A DNA stretch of 64,000 bases from positions 124,001-188,000 of the forward strand of contig NZ_NSDM01000009.1 of NCBI RefSeq assembly GCF_030852425.1. Direction: 5' to 3'. Positions 24,685-33,066 of this stretch are shown one piece after another (the first letter of the stretch is position 1; the number at the start of each line of letters is the position of its first letter). The stretch comes from Saccharothrix longispora (GTDB lineage: Bacteria; Actinomycetota; Actinomycetes; Mycobacteriales; Pseudonocardiaceae). A program made the position numbers and the translations under genes. The notes below the pieces were generated by a model. The model saw only the letters and a program-made list of their open reading frames with translations, ran no database searches and had not been told where the DNA came from.

Positions 24685-25733
24685 CCCTGGACGCCCACCT
24701 CCGCCTCACCCGCGGGACGTTCGAGATCGACCTCCCGCTGACCGTCGGGCGCGGCGAGGTGGTGGCACTGCTCGGCCCGAACGGCGCGGGCAAGACGACC
24801 GCGCTGCGCGCCCTGGCCGGGCTGCTGCCGCTGACCGGTGGCCACCTGCGCCTGGACGGGCGGTCGTGGGACGAGCCGCCGGGGGTGTTCGTGCCGCCGG
24901 AGCGGCGGCCGATCGGCGTGGTGTTCCAGGACTACCTGCTGTTCGCGCACCTGTCGGCGCTGGAGAACGTCGCGTTCGGCCCACGTGCCCGCGGCGCCCG
25001 CAAGGCCGACGCCCGCGCCGCGGCGCTGGGGTGGCTGGACCGGGTGGGCCTGGCCGAGCACGCCGCCGCCAAACCCCGCGCCCTGTCCGGCGGCCAGGCG
25101 CAGCGCGTCGCCCTGGCCCGCGCCCTGGCGACCGACCCCGGGCTGCTCCTGCTCGACGAGCCGCTGGCCGCGCTGGACGCCGCCACGCGCCTGCACGTCC
25201 GCGCCGAACTGGGCCGCCACCTCGACCGGTTCCCCGGCGGCACGGTGCTCGTCACGCACGACCCGCTCGACGCGATGGTCCTGGCCGACCGCCTGGTGAT
25301 CCTCGAACGCGGGCGGGCCGTGCAGGAGGGCACGCCGACCGACGTGGCACGCCACCCGCGCACCCCGTACGTGGCCGACCTGGTGGGCCTGAACCTCTAC
25401 CGGGGCACCGCGGACGGCACGGCGGTGGTCGACCTGGCCGCCGGTGGGCGCCTCACCACCGCGGAACCCGCGTCGGGGCCGGTGCTGGTCGCGTTCGCGC
25501 CGACGGCCGTGAGCCTTCACCCCGAGCGCCCCACCGGCAGCCCACGCAACACCTGGCCGGTGACCGTGGCCGGCGTGGAGCAGCACGCCCACACCACCCG
25601 GGTCCGCCTGGACGGCGCCCCGCCCGTGCTGGCCGACGTCACCACGGCCACGGTCGCCGAACTGCGCCTGCGCCCGGGTGACCACCTGTGGGCGGCGGTG
25701 AAAGCCACCGAGACGCGCACCTACTCGGCCTGA
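24681..25733 (+). CDS. modC: Molybdate ABC transporter ATPase ModC
   Basis: A 350-residue ATPase. Walker A is LGPNGAGKTTA (about 29-39), signature LSGGQAQR, Walker B LLLLDEPLAALD, H-loop VTHDPLDA. The C-terminal ~120 residues form a TOBE-like regulatory domain (GPVLVAFAPTAVSLHPERP, then VTTATVAELRLRPGDHLWAAVKATE). It powers the ModAB transporter. No terminator hairpin is visible in the 46 bases before the convergent HATPase gene; instead a ~15-base direct repeat GGAGGGTC(g/a)GGAG lies at 25759-25788. Confidence 0.94.
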   Translation: MTLDAHLRLTRGTFEIDLPLTVGRGEVVALLGPNGAGKTTALRALAGLLPLTGGHLRLDGRSWDEPPGVFVPPERRPIGVVFQDYLLFAHLSALENVAFGPRARGARKADARAAALGWLDRVGLAEHAAAKPRALSGGQAQRVALARALATDPGLLLLDEPLAALDAATRLHVRAELGRHLDRFPGGTVLVTHDPLDAMVLADRLVILERGRAVQEGTPTDVARHPRTPYVADLVGLNLYRGTADGTAVVDLAAGGRLTTAEPASGPVLVAFAPTAVSLHPERPTGSPRNTWPVTVAGVEQHAHTTRVRLDGAPPVLADVTTATVAELRLRPGDHLWAAVKATETRTYSA

Positions 25734-25779
25734 CCGCTCCCCAGGAGGGAGAGGAGTTGGAGGGTCGGGAGCCGGAGGG

Positions 25780-26169
25780 TCAGGAGCGGACTTCGGCCCA
25801 CACGGTCTTGCCGTCGTGGTCGCACTCGAAGCCCCAGTGCGAGGACAGCCGGTTCACCATCACCAGCCCGCTGCCCTGCGCCGGGACGTCGGGTCTGCCC
25901 AGGACGGGCAGGGTGCTCGGGCTCCGGTCGACGACCTGCACGCGCAGCGCGTCGCAGTCGTCCACCCGCCACAACCGCACCCGGTACGGGCCGTCCGCGT
26001 GGCGGTGGGCGTTGTCGATCAGTTCCGCGGCGATCCGCACGAAGTCGTCGCCGGGGCGGATGCCCACGCAACCGGCCACCTGGCGGACCCACACGTCCAC
26101 CTCGGGCTGGGTCGGCACAGCGTCGAGCACGAGGTCGAGGCCTTGGTCGAGCGGCCCCGCCATCTTCAT
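25780..26169 (-). CDS. ATP-binding protein, RsbW/anti-sigma HATPase type
   Basis: A 129-residue single-domain GHKL ATPase. The N box is IAAELIDNAHRHA, then VVDRSPS (G1) and AQGSGLVMVNRLSSHWG (G2) are seen. Streptomyces-type genomes carry many such small RsbW-like kinases that bind sigma or anti-anti-sigma factors; the partner is not encoded here. ATG 26169 was chosen because GGAGGT lies 9 bases before it; the frame is open further to 26202. Confidence 0.85.
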   Translation of the reverse strand: MKMAGPLDQGLDLVLDAVPTQPEVDVWVRQVAGCVGIRPGDDFVRIAAELIDNAHRHADGPYRVRLWRVDDCDALRVQVVDRSPSTLPVLGRPDVPAQGSGLVMVNRLSSHWGFECDHDGKTVWAEVRS

Positions 26170-26378
26170 CACACGCACACCTCCGACACCTCGTCGATTC
26201 AAGGTGTTGCTCCCAGGTATCCCCTGGTCGGATGTCCCAAACCCGCGACCGGGTGAACGACATCACCCATGTGGTTCGCGCCCGGACGCCACGTCGGGTG
26301 GAATTCGACGGTGACCGGATGACCGACGTCCGCGGTGCCCGGTCCCGGCACCTCCCGGTCCGGAGCCGAGTCCGTGAC

Positions 26379-26399
26379 ACGAAGCACAGATCGCTTCGT
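26379..26399. repeat. Inverted repeat in the spacer before the carbonic-anhydrase-like gene
   Basis: 7-bp arms ACGAAGC (26379-26385) and GCTTCGT (26393-26399) are separated by 7 bases. The 282-base divergent spacer (26170-26451) also has GGTGA/TCACC at 26252-26267. Either could be an operator; nothing else is recognised there. Confidence 0.35.
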
Positions 26400-26451
26400 C
26401 CCCATCAGGCCTTTGGGCGTTTCATCGATCTTCTGCTCCACGGCGGCCCGG

Positions 26452-27210
26452 GTGGAGGATCGTGCGGTCCCGCCGGGTGGTCGATCCCCGCCCGGGCCGC
26501 ACGTCCCGAAGGCTGCACCCACCGCGGCCGGAAGAGGCATCGTCGCCATCGCCGTTCCCGTCGTCCTCGGCGCGCTCCTGACCGCCGGCGGCACCCCGGT
26601 CCGGTTCACCCCGGACCTGCCGGGCCTGGAGGTCTGCTGCGGCCACTCCGACCTGGACCTGCACCACGTCCGCAAGGACGAGGCCGCCGCCCGGGGCCGC
26701 GCCGCGCGCGACCACGAGGAGACCGAGGAGGCGGAGGTCGAGCCGGGCGCGGCGCACGTGACGCTGTCCGGGGTCCGCTACGACCTCGTCCACTTCCACA
26801 CGCCGTCCGAGCACCGGTTCGCCGGGCACGTCGACCCGCTGGAGGTGCACCTGGTGCACCGCAGCGCGTCGGGCGGGCCGCTGGTGGTGGTCGGCGTTCC
26901 GCTGCGCGTCGGCGCCCCCTCCACGGTGGACCGGGTGCCGGCACGCCTCGCACCCGAGTGCGGCGAGGAGGTGCACGTCGCCGACGTGGACCTGGAGACC
27001 CTGCTGCCGGCGAACCGCGCCACGGCCCGCTGCACCGGCTCGCTGACCACCGCTCCCTTCACCGAGGGTGTGCAGTGGTTCCTGACGCACGGGAAGACGG
27101 TCACCCGGGCCACCGTCTCCCGCTTCCGGCACCTGTTCCACGACGGCGACGCCCGCGCGCCCCAGCCGCTCAACGGCCGGACCGTCCAGGCCGACGTCCC
27201 GCACGTCTGA
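26452..27210 (+). CDS. Alpha-carbonic anhydrase-like protein with short or atypical N terminus
   Basis: About 252 residues from GTG 26452. A possible signal or anchor segment (GIVAIAVPVVLGALLTAGG) is followed by the C-terminal three quarters of an alpha-carbonic anhydrase. Zinc-ligand region YDLVHFHTPSEHRF gives two His, and the third is in LEVHLVHRSASG. CTGSLTTAPFTEGVQWFL and QPLNGR are also family marks. The usual N-terminal WxYxGxxGPxxW and CxGxxQSPI segments are not found, so the fold start is missing or diverged. The start codon is uncertain: the frame opens at GTG 26335 and no good Shine-Dalgarno was found. If active, it would hydrate CO2 outside the membrane. Confidence 0.65.
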   Translation: MEDRAVPPGGRSPPGPHVPKAAPTAAGRGIVAIAVPVVLGALLTAGGTPVRFTPDLPGLEVCCGHSDLDLHHVRKDEAAARGRAARDHEETEEAEVEPGAAHVTLSGVRYDLVHFHTPSEHRFAGHVDPLEVHLVHRSASGGPLVVVGVPLRVGAPSTVDRVPARLAPECGEEVHVADVDLETLLPANRATARCTGSLTTAPFTEGVQWFLTHGKTVTRATVSRFRHLFHDGDARAPQPLNGRTVQADVPHV

Positions 27211-27461
27211 CGGGACGGCGGGACGGGCACCGCGACGGCGACGCGGCGGCCGGTCGCCGCGGTCGCGTCATCCCGTGGCGCGGAGGCGGAGCAGCGCGAG
27301 CAGCCGCACGGCCTGGCGTCCAGGAGACCGGGCGGGTCGCGGCGCTCCGCCGGGCAGCAGCGGGAGCAGCCGGAACGGGGCCATCGACACTCGGCGACCC
27401 CAGTGGTCGCAGGCGGGTGGTCGCAGGCGGAGGCGCTGTGGCGACCGGGGGGTGCGCCGCC

Positions 27462-27467
27462 TAGATT
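27462..27467 (+). promoter_or_regulatory. -10 element (TAGATT), leaderless start
   Basis: TAGATT lies 7 bases before ATG 27475 with no Shine-Dalgarno between. The 264-base spacer from 27211 holds nothing else that I can support. Confidence 0.5.
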
Positions 27468-27474
27468 GACGCGC

Positions 27475-28470
27475 ATGATCTTCGGGATCGCCGCGATCGT
27501 GCCGGCCCTGTTCTTCGTCGTCGGCGTCGTGCGCGACCGGCGGCGGGTCCGCAACGCGGTGTGGCTCGGCGTGACGCTCCTGCTCCTGCTGCTGTGGCTG
27601 CTGTTCCGGGCCGTCGAGACCGAGGGGTGGCCGGGGGTCGCGCTCGGGTACGGGTTCGTGGCACTGCTGCTGGGACTGGGGTTCGTGCTGCCGGTCGCGC
27701 TGATCGCCAACGGCGTGCTGGTGCTGCGCCGCGAGGGGTTCGGCCTGGCCAACCTGCTGTCGCTGCTGGCCGGGCTGGCGATCTTCGGCGTGGTGGCCGC
27801 GTTCGGGTTCCTCACCGCGCGCACCGGCCCGGTGGTGGACGCGGTCATCGGGTCGCTGCTGGTGGTGGCGGCCTACGTGGCGTTCCTGTTCGTGAGCCTC
27901 CTGCTGTACTCGATCGTCTACGGCAGCCTGGGCCGCCGCACCGGCTTCGACGCGGTCGTGGTGCTCGGCGCGGGCCTGAACGGCGACCGGGTGCCGCCGC
28001 TGCTGGCGAGCAGGCTCGACCGCGCGATCCGGGTGTACGAGCACGGGGTCGGGGCGGGCCGGCCGCCGCTCGTGGTCGTCTCCGGCGGACAGGGTCCGGA
28101 CGAGGACGTGTCCGAGGCGGCGGCGATGCGCGACTACCTGGTGCGCCGCGGCGTGCCCGACGACCGCGTCCTGGTGGAGGACCGCTCCACCACCACCGAG
28201 CAGAACCTCGCCTACAGCGCGCGGGTGCTGGCCGAGCACGGCTGGCAGGGGCGCGCGGTGGGTGTCACCAACAACTTCCACGTGTTCCGCGCGGCCGTCA
28301 CCGCCCGCCGGCTCAGGTTGCGGATGCAGATCCTCGGCGCGCCCACCGCCGCGTACTTCCTGCCGAGCGCCTTCCTGCGCGAGTTCGCCGCGCTGCTGGT
28401 GCAGAACAAGGTCGGGCACACCGTGGCGTGCGGTCTGCTGGTGGGCCTCCACCTGTTCCTGGTTCTCTGA
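27475..28470 (+). CDS. YdcF/DUF218 family membrane protein (ElyC/SanA-like)
   Basis: A 331-residue protein. Residues 1-155 form about five membrane helices. The DUF218 domain follows with VVVLGAGLNGDRVPPLLASRLDRAI, VVSGGQGPDEDVSEAAAMRDYL, DRSTTTEQNL and VTNNFHVFRA. It ends with one more hydrophobic stretch. DUF218 proteins in other bacteria affect envelope assembly (ElyC, SanA); the biochemical role is not settled. A leaderless promoter precedes it. It is convergent with the S9 peptidase, 15 bases apart. Confidence 0.9.
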   Translation: MIFGIAAIVPALFFVVGVVRDRRRVRNAVWLGVTLLLLLLWLLFRAVETEGWPGVALGYGFVALLLGLGFVLPVALIANGVLVLRREGFGLANLLSLLAGLAIFGVVAAFGFLTARTGPVVDAVIGSLLVVAAYVAFLFVSLLLYSIVYGSLGRRTGFDAVVVLGAGLNGDRVPPLLASRLDRAIRVYEHGVGAGRPPLVVVSGGQGPDEDVSEAAAMRDYLVRRGVPDDRVLVEDRSTTTEQNLAYSARVLAEHGWQGRAVGVTNNFHVFRAAVTARRLRLRMQILGAPTAAYFLPSAFLREFAALLVQNKVGHTVACGLLVGLHLFLVL

Positions 28471-28485
28471 GGACCCACCCCCGGC

Positions 28486-30294
28486 TCACCGCTGCGCGAG
28501 GTGCTCCTCGAACCACGACGCCATCAGGTCCACGGTCGTGGCGAACGAGCCCCGGTCGACCTCGTGCCCGACACCGGGGTGCAGCACCAGCTCCGCCGGC
28601 TTGCCCAGCTCGCGCAGTCGCCGGTACATCCGCTCGGACTCCTCGGGGTTCACCCGCGTGTCGTTCTCGCCGTGCATGATCAGCACCGGGGCGGTCACCC
28701 GGTCCGCGTTCGCCAGCGGGCTGCGCGCGGTGAGCCGGGCGGCGTCGGCCGGGTCGTCGGGGTCGCCGATCCACTCGACGGCCCGCTTGCGCCACGTCGG
28801 CGGGAACGACCGGATGTCGCTGATCAGGTCCGACGACCCGCACTCGCTCACCCCGGCCCGCCACAGGTCCGGCAGCAGCGCCAGGCAGGCGAACACGGCG
28901 AACCCGCCGTACGACGCGCCGTGCACGCCGAGCCGGTCGCCGTCCACCCAGTCGAGCCCGCGGACGTGCCGCACGACCGCCGCGAGGTCCGCCAGGTCGC
29001 CGCCGCCCCAGTCGCGGTAGATCAACCGCTGGTAGCGCATCCCGTACCCGGAGGACCCGCGGATGTTGGGCGCCGCCACCGCGATGCCGCGCGCCAGCAG
29101 TTCCTGCACCCACGGGTCGAACGTCGGCCGCGCCTGGAACTCCGGCCCGCCGTGCACGGTCACCACCAGCGGCACCGGGCCGTCCGCCGTCGGCGGCCGG
29201 TACAACAGGACCGGCACGCTCTCGCCGTCGTCGCTCGTCACGCGCACGACCTCCGGCACCACCATCCCGCCGGGCAGCCCGGCGCCCGCGTCGGTGAGCC
29301 GGCGCGCCCGGCCGGCCGGCAGGTCCACCAGGAACAGGTCGGTCGCCGCGTCCGGCCGCGAGAGCTGGACCAGCAGCTCACCGCTCGGCGTGAACCGCAG
29401 GACCTGCCCGCCGAGCCCGAACTCCGTCACCGCGGTCCCGGTCGGCAAGCCCTCGACGTCCCGCGCCGCGCCGCCGACCTCGGCCCACCGCAGCCGCGTG
29501 TACCCGTCCTCGTTCACGCCCCACGCCAGCCGGGTGCCGTCCGGGGACAGCGCCGCGCCGTCCACATCGGACTCCGGCGTGGCGGTCCAGGTCAGCTCGC
29601 CGGTCAGGGACAGCACGGCCAACCCGAGGAAGTCCCGGCCCCGCGTGGTGCACAGGTGGAAGCCGGACGAGTCGGGCAGCCAGGCGACCGGCTGGTTCTT
29701 CGTCGGAACGCCGTCGTGGGTCAACCGGCGGGTCGTGCCGGCGGCCAGGTCGCACACGAACAGGTCCTGCTCGGTGTTCTGGTGCAGCCGCAGCACGAGC
29801 AGCAGCCCGGAGTCGGGGGAGAAGCCCATCGGCACGTACCGGTCGTCGCCCTCCAGCACGATCCGGTCGTCACCCGTGCGCAGGTCCCGCACCCGCACGT
29901 CGAACACCTCGCGGTCGCGGGCGTTGCTCGCGTACGCCAGGAGCGCGCCGTCCGCGCTGTAGGGCCGGCCGGTGTGCCCGTGCGGGGGACCGACCTCGCA
30001 CCGCACGCCGTCCTCGGCCGCCAGCCACTCGACGGTGCCGGTGACCGGGTCCACCTCGGCCAGTCGGTGGTCCTCGCCCCCGTCGGGGTCGGAGACGACC
30101 AGCAGCCGCGCGCCGTCCGGCCGCCACAGGCACCGGCGGATCGAACCGGGCACCTCGACGAGCCGAGCCGGCCCGCCGTCCAGCGGCAGCACCCACGGCT
30201 GGGGTCTGCCGGACGCGTCGCCCACGTACACGACGGCCGTGCCGTCCGGGCTCGGGTCCGCGCCCTCCAGCCACTCGAAGTCGGTCCAGCCCAT
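28486..30294 (-). CDS. S9 family peptidase (acylaminoacyl-peptidase/prolyl oligopeptidase-like)
   Basis: A 602-residue cytoplasmic serine peptidase. Residues ~1-340 form a beta-propeller with WD40-like TolB repeats (SPDGTAVVYVGD, WRPDGARLLVVSD, SPDSGLLLVLR, SPDGTRLAWG). The alpha/beta hydrolase domain then shows LVVTVHGGPEFQ, the nucleophile in GVHGASYGGFAVFA (Ser near 460), Asp in MHGENDTRVNPEES and His in GVGHEVD. It cleaves short peptides or acylated residues. ATG 30294 follows GAGGGGG. Confidence 0.94.
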   Translation of the reverse strand: MGWTDFEWLEGADPSPDGTAVVYVGDASGRPQPWVLPLDGGPARLVEVPGSIRRCLWRPDGARLLVVSDPDGGEDHRLAEVDPVTGTVEWLAAEDGVRCEVGPPHGHTGRPYSADGALLAYASNARDREVFDVRVRDLRTGDDRIVLEGDDRYVPMGFSPDSGLLLVLRLHQNTEQDLFVCDLAAGTTRRLTHDGVPTKNQPVAWLPDSSGFHLCTTRGRDFLGLAVLSLTGELTWTATPESDVDGAALSPDGTRLAWGVNEDGYTRLRWAEVGGAARDVEGLPTGTAVTEFGLGGQVLRFTPSGELLVQLSRPDAATDLFLVDLPAGRARRLTDAGAGLPGGMVVPEVVRVTSDDGESVPVLLYRPPTADGPVPLVVTVHGGPEFQARPTFDPWVQELLARGIAVAAPNIRGSSGYGMRYQRLIYRDWGGGDLADLAAVVRHVRGLDWVDGDRLGVHGASYGGFAVFACLALLPDLWRAGVSECGSSDLISDIRSFPPTWRKRAVEWIGDPDDPADAARLTARSPLANADRVTAPVLIMHGENDTRVNPEESERMYRRLRELGKPAELVLHPGVGHEVDRGSFATTVDLMASWFEEHLAQR

Positions 30295-30310
30295 CGCGGC
30301 CCCCTCAGTG

Positions 30311-30340
30311 ATTTCACTTTGTGCAATCAGTGGCAGTCAA
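30311..30340 (-). promoter_or_regulatory. Likely promoter of the S9 peptidase gene
   Basis: On the minus strand, -35 TTGACT (30335-30340), an 18-base spacer and -10 TGAAAT (30311-30316) lie 17 bases before ATG 30294. The -35 is close to consensus, the -10 moderate. Confidence 0.4.
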
Positions 30341-30421
30341 GCAAACCGCTCCGGGGTGTGGCAAGGCGGGGTAGATCGGCCGGATTTCGCGGGACGCGCT
30401 GATGGGAGCCGGGACGGAAAG

Positions 30422-30442
30422 TACTTGAGTCCCGTTCAAGTA
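30422..30442. promoter_or_regulatory. Inverted repeat TACTTGA-N7-TCAAGTA, probable operator
   Basis: Perfect 7-bp arms with a 7-base spacer lie 17 bases before ATG 30460. The second gene of this pair encodes a winged-helix regulator, so autoregulation is likely. The A/T content contrasts with the surrounding DNA. Confidence 0.6.
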
Positions 30443-30459
30443 GGTGCAAGCATGGACAC

Positions 30460-30879
30460 ATGTCGTCGTTCCACGAGCCGGACCCACGGGAAGCACTCGC
30501 CACGATCGACCGCGCGGGCCGTCGGGTCCGCCGGGAGCGCTGGTGGTACGTGGCCGCCGCAGCGGTCGTGGCCGTGTCCACCGCGGCCTTCTACACGGGG
30601 CTGTCCGCCGCTCCGGACGCCGTCGCGGACCTGGTCCTGCCCGGGGCGTTGGTCGTGGTCGTGCTCACCGGTCTGATCGGCCTGCGACTGCGGGCGGTCG
30701 ACCGGACCGCCGCCAGGCTGGAGAACGCGGCCCTCTGGGCCGGCGTCGGGCTCGCGGTGCCCACGATGCTGCTCATCAGGTTCGTCCTCCCGGAGGGCTT
30801 CACCCCGTGGTCGGTGGCGGCCGGGGTGCTGCCCGCGGTGCCGTTCGGCGTCCTGGCGTGGCGGGTCGCCCGCCGGTGA
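30460..30879 (+). CDS. Four-helix membrane protein coupled to a wHTH regulator
   Basis: A 139-residue membrane protein. A basic soluble start (REALATIDRAGRRVRRERWW) is followed by helices at about 30-50, 57-75, 88-108 and 115-135. No enzymatic motif. It resembles small actinobacterial membrane proteins found next to winged-helix regulators; function unknown. It overlaps the regulator gene by 4 bases. Confidence 0.8.
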   Translation: MSSFHEPDPREALATIDRAGRRVRRERWWYVAAAAVVAVSTAAFYTGLSAAPDAVADLVLPGALVVVVLTGLIGLRLRAVDRTAARLENAALWAGVGLAVPTMLLIRFVLPEGFTPWSVAAGVLPAVPFGVLAWRVARR

Positions 30880-31211
30880 GCGCCAGGAGGACGGGCGCCC
30901 ACCCCCGGCACCGGCTCGACGAGGTCATCCACGCGCCGGTCCGCCTGTCGGCCATGGCGGCACTGGCCGCGGCCGACCGGATCGCGTTCGGGTTGCTCCG
31001 CGACACGGTCGAGGTCAGCGACTCGTTGCTGTCACGGCACGTCCTCACCCTGGAGACGGCCGGTTACGTCGAGGTGGTCAAGGGGTACGAGGGCAAGCGG
31101 CCGCGGACCTGGCTCTCCCTCACCGACGAGGGGCGGGCCGCGTTCGAGCGGTACCAGCGGACGCTTCGAGCGCTGATCGACACCACCACGCCCGCCCAGG
31201 ACGCCGACTGA
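30876..31211 (+). CDS. Winged-helix transcriptional regulator (MarR/PadR-like, HTH_27 type)
   Basis: A 111-residue DNA-binding protein. It starts with LDEVIHAPVRLSAMAALAAADRIAFGLLRD, the usual opening of these short regulators. The recognition region is VSDSLLSRHVLTLETAGYVEV and the wing KGYEGKRPRTWLSLTDEGRAAFERY. GTG overlaps the membrane protein stop (GTGA). Together with the operator at 30422-30442 this makes a self-contained regulated pair. Confidence 0.9.
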   Translation: MSARRTGAHPRHRLDEVIHAPVRLSAMAALAAADRIAFGLLRDTVEVSDSLLSRHVLTLETAGYVEVVKGYEGKRPRTWLSLTDEGRAAFERYQRTLRALIDTTTPAQDAD

Positions 31212-31243
31212 GCGTGGACGCCTCGACCGCACGACCTTGGGGT

Positions 31244-31249
31244 TAGCCT
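31244..31249 (+). promoter_or_regulatory. -10 element (TAGCCT), leaderless start
   Basis: TAGCCT lies 6 bases before GTG 31256 with no Shine-Dalgarno in between. Confidence 0.4.
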
Positions 31250-31255
31250 CTGTGC

Positions 31256-31840
31256 GTGCCATCCGAGCCGGACCGCGACCCGCAGGGCGGGCGGCGTCTC
31301 CCACCCGACCACCCGCCGCGCGACGCCACGGTCGCCGAGTTGAAGGCCCTGGCGCACCCGCTGCGCTGGCGCATCCTGCGGCTGTGCTGGGACCGGCCGT
31401 TGACCAACAAGGAGTTGTCGCAACGGCTGGGCGTGGCACCGGCGACCATGCTGCGGCACGTCCGCGCGCTGGTGCGCACCGAGTTCCTGGTCGCCGAACC
31501 GGTGCGCAGCGGAACGCGGGGCGCGCTGGAACGCCCCTACCGCTCGACCGGCCGGACGAGGCGCCTGGGCCTGATCGGCGACCCCGGCGACGGCTTGGCG
31601 GGCCAGGCCGACCTGGCCCTCCTCGACGCCCACCGCGCCGAGGTCCGGGAAGCCGGCCCGGACGCCGACCGCGAGATCGCGCGCGGCGTGCTCAGGCTGG
31701 GGCCCGAGTCCCGGGAGGAGTTGGTGGAGCGGGTGCGGGCGCTGCTCGACGAGTTCGTCGAGCGCGACGAGCCGGACGGCGAGGACCTGGGCTACCTGTG
31801 GTCGCTCGTCACCCGGCGGGAGCCCGGCGCGGCCTCCTGA
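31256..31840 (+). CDS. ArsR-type helix-turn-helix regulator
   Basis: A 194-residue protein. The winged helix at about 25-95 reads ELKALAHPLRWRILRLCWDRPLTNKELSQRLGVAPATMLRHVRALVRTEFLVAEPVR, split here by family-typical turns. A C-terminal helical part (about 110-190) resembles the extension of ArsR-like regulators with an effector or dimer role. No metal-binding Cys pair is seen. Downstream, 31841-32020 holds no gene that I can support. Confidence 0.88.
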   Translation: MPSEPDRDPQGGRRLPPDHPPRDATVAELKALAHPLRWRILRLCWDRPLTNKELSQRLGVAPATMLRHVRALVRTEFLVAEPVRSGTRGALERPYRSTGRTRRLGLIGDPGDGLAGQADLALLDAHRAEVREAGPDADREIARGVLRLGPESREELVERVRALLDEFVERDEPDGEDLGYLWSLVTRREPGAAS

Positions 31841-32020
31841 TCGCGCCCGCCGGAACCCGCCGGGGTGCGCTTCGTCGAGGGGCGCGGCGGACGCGCTCGG
31901 GCACCTGCCACGTCGACGGCGTCATCCTCCACGACGAGCCGCAGATGCCCTTCGGCGCCGGCGGCTGGGGGCGCTTCGGCTCCCGGGCCACCCCGGAGGG
32001 GTTCACCGGACTCCGCTGGA

Positions 32021-33025
32021 TCACCCCGTGGAGCGGGGAGCGCCACCACCCGATCCGACGGTCCCGCCCGCCGCCGCCGAACCGGGCGCGGCGAACCGGG
32101 TGCCGGCCGCGTCGCGCGCGCGCACGTCCGACGCCTCCGACGGGAGCGGCACGTCCGGATCGGCCGCCCCACTCGGGCGGACGCGCCGGGCGACCTGCCC
32201 CAGCACCACGCCGGACAGCACGAGCCCGAGGCCCAGCCCCTGGTGGGCGGTGAGCGGTTCGCCCGCGACCACGCGGCCGAGCAGCACACCGGTCACCGGG
32301 TTGAGCAGCCCGATCAGGCCGACCGCGCCCGCCTCCAGGTGCCGCAGGCCGGTGAACCAGGCGGCGAACGCCACCGCCGTCGCCACCACGGACACGAACG
32401 CGAACCCGGCCAGCGCGGCGGCGGACAGCGGCGGGGGAGCGCCCTCCACGACGACGGCGGGCACGACGAGCACCAGACCGCCCGCGACGAGCTGCCACGA
32501 GGTCACCGACAGCACGTCCGCGCCCGCGCCCCACCGCTTCGTCAGCACGTGGCCGAACGCGGACATCGCCATCGCCGCGACCGACACCGCGATGCCGACC
32601 GGGTCCACCCGGTCCACCCCGGCGGACAGCATGAGCACGACGCCGCCGATGCCGACGAGCGCGCCCAGCACCGCGCGGGCGCGGGGCCGTTCGCCGAGCA
32701 GCGGCCAGGCCAGGGCGATCATGGCCGCCGGGGACGTGGCCATGATCGTGGCCGCCAGGCTCGTCGGCAGCAGTTGCGCGGCCAGGTACACCAGCGCGAA
32801 GAACGCGCCCATGTTCAGCGTGCCCAGCACGAGCGACCGCCACCACCACCGGCCGCGCGGCAGTCGGCGGCGCACCAGGAGCAGCAGCAGCCCCGCCGGC
32901 AGGGCGCGCAGGACCGAACCCCACAGCGGGTTCCCGGCGGGCAGGAAGTGGTGCGTCACGTAGTAGGTCGAGCCCCAGGCGATCGGCGCGACGGCGGTGA
33001 CCAGGCCCCACTTGAAAGCTTCCAT
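32021..33025 (-). CDS. EamA/DMT-family transporter
   Basis: A 334-residue membrane protein with ten hydrophobic helices in two EamA halves (WGLVTAVAPIAWGSTYYVTHHFLP at the start; SVVATAVAFAAWFTGLRHLEAGAVGLIGLLNPVTGVLLG in the second half). It ends in a long Ala/Gly/Pro-rich tail. DMT proteins export amino acids, nucleosides or small drugs; substrate unknown. Start ATG 33025 was chosen because a -10 (TAAAGT) lies 7 bases upstream and the protein begins directly before helix 1. It is divergent from a MarR gene with two shared operators. Confidence 0.9.
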   Translation of the reverse strand: MEAFKWGLVTAVAPIAWGSTYYVTHHFLPAGNPLWGSVLRALPAGLLLLLVRRRLPRGRWWWRSLVLGTLNMGAFFALVYLAAQLLPTSLAATIMATSPAAMIALAWPLLGERPRARAVLGALVGIGGVVLMLSAGVDRVDPVGIAVSVAAMAMSAFGHVLTKRWGAGADVLSVTSWQLVAGGLVLVVPAVVVEGAPPPLSAAALAGFAFVSVVATAVAFAAWFTGLRHLEAGAVGLIGLLNPVTGVLLGRVVAGEPLTAHQGLGLGLVLSGVVLGQVARRVRPSGAADPDVPLPSEASDVRARDAAGTRFAAPGSAAAGGTVGSGGGAPRSTG

Positions 33026-33058
33026 GGAAGAGACTTTAGCTTCCGGGGAAGCTATTAT
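33017..33058. promoter_or_regulatory. Divergent promoters with twin MarR operators
   Basis: AGCTTCC-GG-GGAAGCT (33038-33053) is a perfect inverted repeat. AGCTTCC-AT-GGAAGaG (33017-33032) is a near-perfect second copy exactly 21 bp away, two helical turns. The first covers the region of both -10 boxes: TATTAT (33053-33058, plus) 8 bases before the MarR ATG, and TAAAGT (33033-33038, minus) 7 bases before the transporter ATG. The second overlaps the transporter start codon. MarR should repress both genes. Confidence 0.7.
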
Positions 33059-33066
33059 GTCCACCC

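Noticed and set aside
27268-27384. Minus-strand 38-codon ORF in the spacer before the YdcF gene
   Set aside because: Leu/Arg/Pro-rich, no Shine-Dalgarno, no recognisable family; too weak to report as a gene.
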